Positions 55,833 through 62,617 of a stretch of 64,000 bases of DNA are shown here, in pieces; position 1 is the stretch's first letter, and every line of letters starts with the position of its first letter. Source of the DNA: Burkholderiales bacterium (GTDB lineage Bacteria > Pseudomonadota > Gammaproteobacteria > Burkholderiales > Nitrosomonadaceae); the NCBI GenBank assembly GCA_024235795.1, contig JACKLR010000001.1:1550001-1614000 (forward strand), written 5' to 3'. The translations under genes and the position numbers were made by a program. The notes beneath the pieces are model-generated. The model saw nothing but the letters and a program-made list of their open reading frames with translations, had not been told where the DNA came from and did no database searches.

Positions 55833-58015
55833 TTTTCACGCAAAATCCTAACCAGAAAACTACCCACATCTCTCCCCGTAGTGCCATGACCAAAACCGGC
55901 ATCCAGGCCGCATTGACGCGCCAGCTGTTCGGTGACCTGTGCACCGCCGGCAACCAGCACCAGCCGCTCGCGCATGCCGCGCTGTTTTGCTGATTCATGC
56001 AGATGCAGCATATGCTGCTTATGAACATCTGCGTGAGTCACAATGGTGGAAATCAAAATAGCGCGTGCGTTTGTCTCTTCCGCCACATCGAGCAACCGTT
56101 CGATGGCCACTGAAGTCCCCAGGTTATGGCAGTGAAAACCGTACTTTTCAATACCGCCATGTTTGATATCCAGAATTTCATGCAAGCCGACAGAGTGTTC
56201 ATCCTCGCCGACTGTCGCGGCGACGATATGAATGTCGCGCGGGCGCACCCATGCTTCAATAGCTTCGTCGGACAGCAATGCCTCCATCGCCGGTATCTGC
56301 AGGATTTCAACATTCACCGCGACATCCAGAATACCCTTTATTTCAAATACACTGCCTTCCGCAGGGTGCATCACGCGCCGGCTGATTACTTCAGGATTCC
56401 TCAAGTTCATCCGTTTAGCCATCTCCAGCGCTGCCGCTTCCGCCACTTTTGGGCTTTCGGGCACAAACAGCGTCACGCATGCAATGCTGTCACCGTGTTT
56501 TTCAACTTCCGGCCGTATCAAACCGGCCACCCTGTCGGCAATCGGTTGTTCCAGGCGCTTTTCGACATTGTCCTGCTCATCCAATTCATCGATATATTGA
56601 ATCTTCGACGGGTCACACAATGTACAGCCACCGTAGGCCTCACAGGGTTTGTTGTTATTCTGCGCGTAGCTGTTATTCCCAAAATGACTGCATACCGGTG
56701 CACCATAATCCACTTTGCGGGAAATCACCGTATCCGCGCAGTCACCGCCTTGCGGGTCTCTGACGATTCCATCGCCCTTGCGCTCAGGAAAATAGCCCTG
56801 ATCCACAAACTGGCCATTTTCAACGGTCGTATAGTAGCCACCCTCATTCAAGATTTCCTCCAGAAAGAGCACAGCGCGTTCCTTGAGTACACGAACATCC
56901 TCACGTAACGGACCGTCCTGCTTGAGTTCTACCTGTTCCATCAAGCCATCGAGCCCCATCAACGTTTGCCGCGCCGTGTTCACCCCGGCGACATTATTGT
57001 AGTGCCAGGGTATGTTGCGGCCTTCGTCAGGTGTAATGGTGCTCTGAATATCCGCGGAAGTCATGCGCGATATCAACGTATCCAGAACATGCGTAATCGT
57101 GGTTTCCATGGTATCGGACTCCATGTAACGCGTATTCTGTTGCGCCCTGAATTTATAGCCCGCAAATAATTCGCGCAGGGCAACCGCGTAGGGCAGATCG
57201 TAGTGCATCTTTGGCGCCGGCGGCGCAGTGGGTGGTACCGTAGACAATGCAATCAAATCATTAGGCATACCGGCAGCATTTGAATAGGCGGTATTAATCG
57301 CATGCTGAACGAACAGTTCCGGCGTCACCTTCCATGCCTGTTTTGCCGTGGCATTAGCATTGTGCGCGCCATCGAGTTGCAGGATAGCAGCATCTGCCAT
57401 GATTTTCTTTGCTTCTGCAGCATCCACGAAAGAACGGTGCATATTGATATTACGATACAACACATTATATTGCGGATCCTGGTGCGCACCGTTGACGCCT
57501 TCTTCGGCAAACAACACAGCGATTTCCGGGCCGGCAACACCGCTCACATAAGAATGGAAATTAATCGGCCTGCCAATTTCATCTTCAATCGCATCAAGCG
57601 CTTTACGCGTGGCACGAATCTGTTTACGGCTGATTGGAATACCACCAACACCTTCCGGCGTGCCTTCAATCAGGCCATCAATATGCGACTGTCCGATGGT
57701 GCGTATCACCATGATATGATCTGCGCCATGCCAGGCCGCCATGCGCATGCGGCGCAGATCATCTTCGAAACGTCCGGAAGCGATTTCCGTAGTAATCACA
57801 ACATCGCTCTGGGGATCAATATTGTCGAAATAGGTCGCTGCGGGTAACGGCACAGAATGGATCAAACTTTCAGAAGTGTCTTTATATACAAAAGGGCCAA
57901 TCCGGTTGTTTTCAATCTTTTTACGCCAGGCCCAGCCTTTACGCCTTGGCCGGTAACTGTCCAGGTCTTTTAGCACTTCGCGCACATCCAGCTTTTTATC
58001 CGGAGAAAGTTTCAT
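55820..58015 (-). CDS. oraE: D-ornithine 4,5-aminomutase, large subunit OraE
   Basis: 731 residues, the same size as clostridial OraE. It carries a TIM-barrel region and a C-terminal B12-binding Rossmann domain with the base-off motif GEDEHSVGLHEILD: His607 is the predicted cobalt ligand and Lys618 (DIKHGG) the PLP lysine. Their 11-residue spacing equals that of the known His618/Lys629 pair of the C. sticklandii enzyme. LVLVAGGAQV near the end completes the B12 fold. It moves the terminal amino group of D-ornithine, giving 2,4-diaminopentanoate. The start at 58015 overlaps the oraS stop as ATGA. Confidence 0.95.
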   Translation of the reverse strand: MKLSPDKKLDVREVLKDLDSYRPRRKGWAWRKKIENNRIGPFVYKDTSESLIHSVPLPAATYFDNIDPQSDVVITTEIASGRFEDDLRRMRMAAWHGADHIMVIRTIGQSHIDGLIEGTPEGVGGIPISRKQIRATRKALDAIEDEIGRPINFHSYVSGVAGPEIAVLFAEEGVNGAHQDPQYNVLYRNINMHRSFVDAAEAKKIMADAAILQLDGAHNANATAKQAWKVTPELFVQHAINTAYSNAAGMPNDLIALSTVPPTAPPAPKMHYDLPYAVALRELFAGYKFRAQQNTRYMESDTMETTITHVLDTLISRMTSADIQSTITPDEGRNIPWHYNNVAGVNTARQTLMGLDGLMEQVELKQDGPLREDVRVLKERAVLFLEEILNEGGYYTTVENGQFVDQGYFPERKGDGIVRDPQGGDCADTVISRKVDYGAPVCSHFGNNSYAQNNNKPCEAYGGCTLCDPSKIQYIDELDEQDNVEKRLEQPIADRVAGLIRPEVEKHGDSIACVTLFVPESPKVAEAAALEMAKRMNLRNPEVISRRVMHPAEGSVFEIKGILDVAVNVEILQIPAMEALLSDEAIEAWVRPRDIHIVAATVGEDEHSVGLHEILDIKHGGIEKYGFHCHNLGTSVAIERLLDVAEETNARAILISTIVTHADVHKQHMLHLHESAKQRGMRERLVLVAGGAQVTEQLARQCGLDAGFGHGTTGRDVGSFLVRILREKWPG

Positions 58016-58365
58016 ACGGGTAGTTCCTCCCAATAATTACCCGACAGTAATGCGGTACCCGCTTCACGAATGGATAGCTGCTTAGCTTTTGCCAGTTCGA
58101 ATACCAGACGGCCTGCGCCATGCCCAAGTAAATTGCGTTGCAGCATCTTTTCAACCAGCTGCTTCGCTTCGATACTTGAAAACCCCATTCGCAAGAGTAT
58201 TGATCGTTCAATAGACGGTGTGGTATGAGTGCGCGCCTCTTCGATCAGCGGTTTGACAATTTTCTCAACGAGCTGCCAGAAATATTGATGCAGTTCTTCG
58301 TCTGACATATCTTTCAACTTCCCGCGACGCTTTTCAAAATCGTCTGGCCTTTCAGCGCAACCCAT
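58012..58365 (-). CDS. oraS: D-ornithine 4,5-aminomutase, small subunit OraS
   Basis: 117 residues from the ATG at 58365 (MGCAERPDDFEKRRGKLKDMSDEELHQYFW), picked for its AGGAGG ribosome site 7 bases upstream; an open frame continues to 58434 inside ortB. All-helical small subunit: EARTHTTPSIERSILLRMGFSSIEAKQLVEK and GAGRLVFELAKAK are characteristic. It pairs with OraE. The 5' end overlaps ortB by 14 bases. Confidence 0.93.
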   Translation of the reverse strand: MGCAERPDDFEKRRGKLKDMSDEELHQYFWQLVEKIVKPLIEEARTHTTPSIERSILLRMGFSSIEAKQLVEKMLQRNLLGHGAGRLVFELAKAKQLSIREAGTALLSGNYWEELPV

Positions 58366-59764
58366 TGATAACCTCCTGAACATAGGTTTTACTGCTGCGG
58401 GTTTCGGCAGCCAAAAAATCGATATCGATATCACTCAGGTGTCCGCCTTCGCCTAAAGATTCAATGGCATGATGAAGATAAGAACGCCTGACCCGATCGA
58501 GCTCGACATCTGTTACCTTAATTTGCGAAGGATGTTCAGGAATCACAATACGCTGGCCCGGTTTATTGTCATTTGGATCGCCACGCCGCACCGTTACACC
58601 CATCTGCTTTGCCAGATTGAGCTGAGCAAACGGATGCTTGCCCGCGCCGGTGTACTCTGTTTCCTGGACAACAATGATTTTTTCTTCATCCAATTCCTGT
58701 GCAATGGCAAAAGCCGCAGCCAGCGAAGTATTACCCGCCGGCCCCCGCTGCAACCCCTCCAGTTCGGCAAGAATTTGGGTGATATAAAAAACCTCACCCT
58801 GTGTGACCGTAACAAAACGATCCATATAACGCAACGCCCGTGCAGCATTACGAGGAACATCAACGCGATCCGGCCAGGTTGTAAATGGCATGGAAAAACC
58901 GGTATGCCCTGTGGTAAAGGATTTTCGATTAAAGTCATGGTCCGAAGCCATGTGCAGACCGGAAAGATCGACACTGGCGGCAATTACCTGGGTATCGACC
59001 GCACCCGCCTTGCGTAGCCCGCGCGATGTGCCGGTAACGTTACCCCCGCCTGCATGCGTTGCGATGACAACATCGGGAAAGACATGGCTTTGTTTCTGCA
59101 TTTGCAGAGCAAGCTCGTAACCCAATGTCTCTATGCCTAAAACAGAATACGGTGTATACAATGAGGCATTGAAATAGCCTGTTTCTTCAAGCACATGAAG
59201 AAAGACATAAAACAGTTCCGGCCCGACGGATAAGCGGATTACTTCCGCTCCGTATGCTTCACAGGCACGTGTCTTTTCGGCAATTTCAGGTTGTGCAGTC
59301 CCCTGGCTGTCGAATGCTTCCTGAACAACAATGCAACGCAGCCCGGCTTTGGCAGCTTGTGATGCAACCGCTGCGCCATAGTTGCCACTGGTCGCAGCCA
59401 CCACACCGGTGAAATTTTTCCGCTTTGCTTCATGAACCGAAAGTGAAGCACGCCGATCCTTAAAGGATCCCGATGGGTTTGCGGCTTCATCCTTGATAAA
59501 GACTCTTGCGCCCTTGCCGGGACTGGCGGCTACGCGAGCAAGTGCGGTAATATTCTTGAGTTCAATCAGGGGTGTATTACCGACGGCAGTATTACTTTGT
59601 ATTTCACGCGCCGTATTTACATCATAACCCGTATCCACAAACAGTTTCTCGTAGTCAAACGCAATCACGCCGGTTTCATATTGTGAATAGTCTATCCCGA
59701 CAGACTGTTTCATGATTTCCGAACGCCGGGACATAAGCGCTTCGTAACGCGCTGACTCGATCAT
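58352..59764 (-). CDS. ortB: 2-amino-4-oxopentanoate thiolase, beta subunit OrtB
   Basis: 470-residue fold-type-II PLP protein (threonine synthase/tryptophan synthase-beta like). PLP lysine Lys102 in NPSGSFKDRRASL, glycine-rich HAGGGNVTGTSRG, and QETEYTGAGKHPFAQLN. With OrtA it splits 2-amino-4-oxopentanoate with CoA to acetyl-CoA and D-alanine. Alone it might be annotated threonine synthase-like; the neighbours decide it. Start ATG overlaps ortA as ATGA. Confidence 0.93.
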   Translation of the reverse strand: MIESARYEALMSRRSEIMKQSVGIDYSQYETGVIAFDYEKLFVDTGYDVNTAREIQSNTAVGNTPLIELKNITALARVAASPGKGARVFIKDEAANPSGSFKDRRASLSVHEAKRKNFTGVVAATSGNYGAAVASQAAKAGLRCIVVQEAFDSQGTAQPEIAEKTRACEAYGAEVIRLSVGPELFYVFLHVLEETGYFNASLYTPYSVLGIETLGYELALQMQKQSHVFPDVVIATHAGGGNVTGTSRGLRKAGAVDTQVIAASVDLSGLHMASDHDFNRKSFTTGHTGFSMPFTTWPDRVDVPRNAARALRYMDRFVTVTQGEVFYITQILAELEGLQRGPAGNTSLAAAFAIAQELDEEKIIVVQETEYTGAGKHPFAQLNLAKQMGVTVRRGDPNDNKPGQRIVIPEHPSQIKVTDVELDRVRRSYLHHAIESLGEGGHLSDIDIDFLAAETRSSKTYVQEVINGLR

Positions 59765-60075
59765 TTCAACTGGCCCCGCTGTCGTAATATTGCACGCACT
59801 TCTCTACCAATAGTCGATAGTTCAGGAGTGGGAACGCCAAACTGATGCGTGTAGGCGGGATTAACTTCGCTGAGTATTCCACGCAAGCGGCGGCCAGCAG
59901 GCGTTACAATTTCAACTTCATCTCCAAGCGCAGCCGGTTCAACCAGAAAACCCTTTGCCCGCATTTCTAAAGGAACTTTTTGTGTATCTTTGGGCACCTG
60001 GGAAGCGCGCTCACCAGCGGGCAAAATAATGGTATGGATTTCCACCCATGTGTCTGTCTCAATCAATTCAGTCAT
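59761..60075 (-). CDS. ortA: 2-amino-4-oxopentanoate thiolase, alpha subunit OrtA
   Basis: 104 residues. WVEIHTIILPAGERASQVPKDTQKVPLEMRAKGFL and EVEIVTPAGRRLRGILSEVNPAYTHQFG match OrtA of Clostridium. Small partner of the OrtB thiolase. It begins 8 bases inside the 3' end of ord and overlaps ortB at its stop, so the three are translationally coupled. Confidence 0.92.
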   Translation of the reverse strand: MTELIETDTWVEIHTIILPAGERASQVPKDTQKVPLEMRAKGFLVEPAALGDEVEIVTPAGRRLRGILSEVNPAYTHQFGVPTPELSTIGREVRAILRQRGQLK

Positions 60076-61135
60076 ACATTTGTTCCCGTTTATAACGATT
60101 CACGAATAGACGCGCATCACCTAGCATGGCCGCAGGGACAGGTAAATCTGCCATGGTGTGCAGACCGGGCGATGCCGTCAAAACCCGGGGAATCATATTT
60201 ACCGCCAAAGCACAGGTTGCCTGGCCGCCTGGTATCTCGGGCGCCCCGGAAAGACTGACATTTGGTGTTCCTTCTATTTCAATGGTGTCGCCAGTCTCGA
60301 TCCCTTCTAGCGAAGGACAAATTTGTTGTGGATGAATCAGTGTAATCACCGCTTTCCCTTTTCGATAAGCAACTGCCGTATGATTACAACCCGCCACCTG
60401 GCCTGGTTCAATGGATACAAAAGGTGTCTGACGACGCACATGCGTGACAATCGCTTCCTGCTTTTCTTCAATACGCTCAATCTCCCAGCCCAAGGCCGCG
60501 GTAATCATGTGGATGGATTGAACAAAACCAATGTGACCCACAACTGTTTTGTTTTCCAGTCCCTTCTGAAATGCTTCCGGGCTAAGCCCAATTCCTTGAC
60601 TCGCCATAACAGTGGGCCCATAGGATGAAAGATCGTTAACACGCCGGGCGGTAATGGACTGGATGTCGGAACAAATACCACTAAGCATAATAACGAGCAG
60701 ATCGAGTATAAATCCGGGATTGATTCCGGTTCCAAGTAACGCCACCCGATGAGCGCAGGCCAACCTGTGCAATTGTTCTGAAATCGCCGGGGAACTTGCT
60801 GCTGGATATGCCATCTCTTCAGCAATTGAGATGACGTGAACACCGTGGCGTATCAGCGTTGATAACTCTCCTGCGGCATCAGCCACTCTTGAACAAGTCG
60901 CCTGGATAGCTATATCCGGCCGAATTTTCTCGAGCGTGGCATCAAGATCGTTACTGATAACAATACCAACTGCTATATCGAGGCCAATCAGCGGGCCAAG
61001 ATCCAGACCGCTTCTTTCTTTCCTTCTCGCGTAGACACCGGCCAATTCGATGCCGGGCTTCTCGAGCAACAGGCGCGCAATTCCCGATCCCATTTGACCA
61101 GTTCCGAGAACCAATACACGGATACAGTCGTGCAT
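60068..61135 (-). CDS. ord: 2,4-diaminopentanoate dehydrogenase
   Basis: 355-residue NAD(P)-dependent enzyme. The Rossmann loop VLVLGTGQMGSGIARLL is at residues 8-22 (GTGQMGSG, 11-18), and the fold is that of dihydrodipicolinate-reductase-like dehydrogenases. Ord oxidatively deaminates 2,4-diaminopentanoate to 2-amino-4-oxopentanoate and ammonia. The ATG has a GGGGAG site 10 bases before it. First gene of the nine-gene operon; the order ord-ortA-ortB-oraS-oraE matches C. sticklandii. Confidence 0.92.
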   Translation of the reverse strand: MHDCIRVLVLGTGQMGSGIARLLLEKPGIELAGVYARRKERSGLDLGPLIGLDIAVGIVISNDLDATLEKIRPDIAIQATCSRVADAAGELSTLIRHGVHVISIAEEMAYPAASSPAISEQLHRLACAHRVALLGTGINPGFILDLLVIMLSGICSDIQSITARRVNDLSSYGPTVMASQGIGLSPEAFQKGLENKTVVGHIGFVQSIHMITAALGWEIERIEEKQEAIVTHVRRQTPFVSIEPGQVAGCNHTAVAYRKGKAVITLIHPQQICPSLEGIETGDTIEIEGTPNVSLSGAPEIPGGQATCALAVNMIPRVLTASPGLHTMADLPVPAAMLGDARLFVNRYKREQMYD

Positions 61136-61211
61136 GCGTTAACAACTCCCCTAAATTCTGATATGTACAACTATGCGTATAGGAAATTAAACGCCCTTTT
61201 AGTCAAAAGTC

Positions 61212-61240
61212 AATGTACTTAAAATTTGATATACAGTCAA
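61212..61240 (-). promoter_or_regulatory. Candidate promoter of the ornithine operon
   Basis: Minus-strand -35 TTGACT (61240-61235), a 17-base spacer and -10 TACATT (61217-61212), about 75 bases ahead of the ord ATG. A second TTGACT-like hexamer overlaps downstream (near 61214-61209). The heptamer AGTCAA(A/T) occurs three times on the plus strand (61201, 61209, 61235), a possible regulator site. I see no cobalamin riboswitch. Confidence 0.4.
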
Positions 61241-61327
61241 ACTCGCCTTTATCAGGTATTACCAAAACTGCCAGAGAGCCGTTATCAGATCTGCTTTAAA
61301 TGATATCGCTGCACCTGAAAACAGATT

Positions 61328-61837
61328 TCAGTCAATACCGGGAATGAGAAACTCACATTGATCGGCCGCTATACCTTTGTCTGTGAAAAACGCGTCAGTG
61401 AATTTAGAAACCGGGATATCCTGGCATTCCCAATACGCGATCCTGGTCTGATTTTTCTCAACTGCGACGCCGTCTTTCGCTCCCCAGCCCTTGCCGATCG
61501 CGGAATATACGATATAGTGATAAGGTTCATTGATAAAGCGTAAATAACCCCCACCACCGCCCGCAAACATCAACGGCCTTCCCTGGATCGCCTGAGACAT
61601 GGAAGCGGATGTGCTTGATTCCGGCAGTACTAACTCGACTGCCCCCGGTTTCCCGAAACGGTATTGCAGATAACCGCCGTGAGCTGAAAAATCCGTGGAA
61701 GCGCAGACCGAAACTGATTTATATCCAAGCGAGCATGAAAAAACAATCTGTTCCTGATCTGTACAGTGTGTTTGCGAAGCCCTTGCAGGCATTGCGATCA
61801 GGCTTAGTGTGGCAATGAAAAATACGATGGGTTTCAA
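61328..61837 (-). CDS. Secreted Cys-containing protein coupled to the GH19 enzyme
   Basis: 169 residues with a signal peptide (MKPIVFFIATLSLIAMPARA). The mature part reads VFSCSLGYKSVSVCASTDFSAHGGYLQYRFGKPGAVELVLPE, then AGGGGGYLRFINEPYHYIVYSAIGKG and AYWECQDIPV. It belongs to a widespread unnamed family of periplasmic proteins with an FSC...KxxSVC core; five Cys suggest disulfides. Start is TTG, overlapping the GH19 stop as TTGA. A role as immunity or lysozyme-inhibitor partner of that enzyme is a hypothesis from the coupling only. Confidence 0.7.
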   Translation of the reverse strand: MKPIVFFIATLSLIAMPARASQTHCTDQEQIVFSCSLGYKSVSVCASTDFSAHGGYLQYRFGKPGAVELVLPESSTSASMSQAIQGRPLMFAGGGGGYLRFINEPYHYIVYSAIGKGWGAKDGVAVEKNQTRIAYWECQDIPVSKFTDAFFTDKGIAADQCEFLIPGID

Positions 61838-62430
61838 CTCAACAACGCATAAAACTTTTTGAAATGCTGAATACGGTCATTCAGACCGATCGTACCACCG
61901 TTAACTCTCCGGGTGACCTGCTTCACAACTTCGTCGCCGCTTCCTTGATCGGCCAACTGATTGAGTGTTCTGGTATCCCAGAACCATGCCGCCGATAGCA
62001 GCGGATACTTCGATTTGACCCAATCCGGGTTGCTGACCACATCATCGTTGATCGCTGTGGCGAATTTACCGTAATTTTCTTTCCCGGTCAGTTGTATATA
62101 GCCTCGGCCCCGGTATTTATAGCCCTCTTTGCTGGCTTCGTCGCCGTTGCCCATTCTGTTGGCATAGACACGTGATGCAATTTTTTCTGGCTGGCGCGCA
62201 TAGCTATCTGCAAGATCGCCGGTAAAATATTTTGCGAAGACTTTTTTCAATCCTTCGGCGGAATAATTCAGGTTTTCTTCCAGTGCGCTAAAATCCATGC
62301 TTTCATGTGCGCACTGCGCAAGAAAATGCGCCAGGCGCAGCGGTGTGTTGATACTGAATTTATCCATACAATCCGGAATCTGGTCGAGTACAGCATCCGG
62401 AATGTGTGCTTTTAAACGATCGGACAACAC
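61834..62430 (-). CDS. GH19-family muramidase/chitinase-like enzyme
   Basis: 198-residue glycoside hydrolase family 19 domain: LRLAHFLAQCAHESMDFSALEENLNYSAEGL (catalytic Glu43 and a second Glu near 52), YKYRGRGYIQLTGKENYGKFA and TRRVNGGTIGLNDRI. The domain is close to phage endolysins and to peptidoglycan-cutting GH19 effectors. No signal peptide, so release would need a holin, T6SS or lysis. Start is GTG (GTG-TTG-TCC) with GGAGGG upstream. No phage genes are around. Confidence 0.88.
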   Translation of the reverse strand: MLSDRLKAHIPDAVLDQIPDCMDKFSINTPLRLAHFLAQCAHESMDFSALEENLNYSAEGLKKVFAKYFTGDLADSYARQPEKIASRVYANRMGNGDEASKEGYKYRGRGYIQLTGKENYGKFATAINDDVVSNPDWVKSKYPLLSAAWFWDTRTLNQLADQGSGDEVVKQVTRRVNGGTIGLNDRIQHFKKFYALLS

Positions 62431-62617
62431 GATTCTCCCTCCTTGTATCGGGGCATCAGTTAGCAGGCGATTCAGTTAATTATCGAAACAAGTATAGTAG
62501 GATCACCCGCGCAATTCAATGATCTGTAAAAACCGCTTCACACACCAAAAAAAACGCTCTCAACCTGCCCGCTAACGGTTAACCAGCAGATCTCGGACTG
62601 TATCTTCTAAGGATTTT

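Noticed and set aside
58352..59764. Threonine synthase annotation for the PLP protein
   Set aside because: The fold is shared, but the coupled ortA, oraS and ord neighbours identify it as the thiolase beta subunit OrtB.
61136..61327. Cobalamin riboswitch ahead of the B12-dependent ornithine operon
   Set aside because: I looked for the conserved B12-box and the GCCACTG-type element; neither is visible and the leader is too short.
61328..62430. Prophage lysis module suggested by the GH19 endolysin-like gene
   Set aside because: No holin, tail, capsid or integrase genes surround it; the partner gene encodes a secreted protein and the neighbours are metabolic and transport genes.
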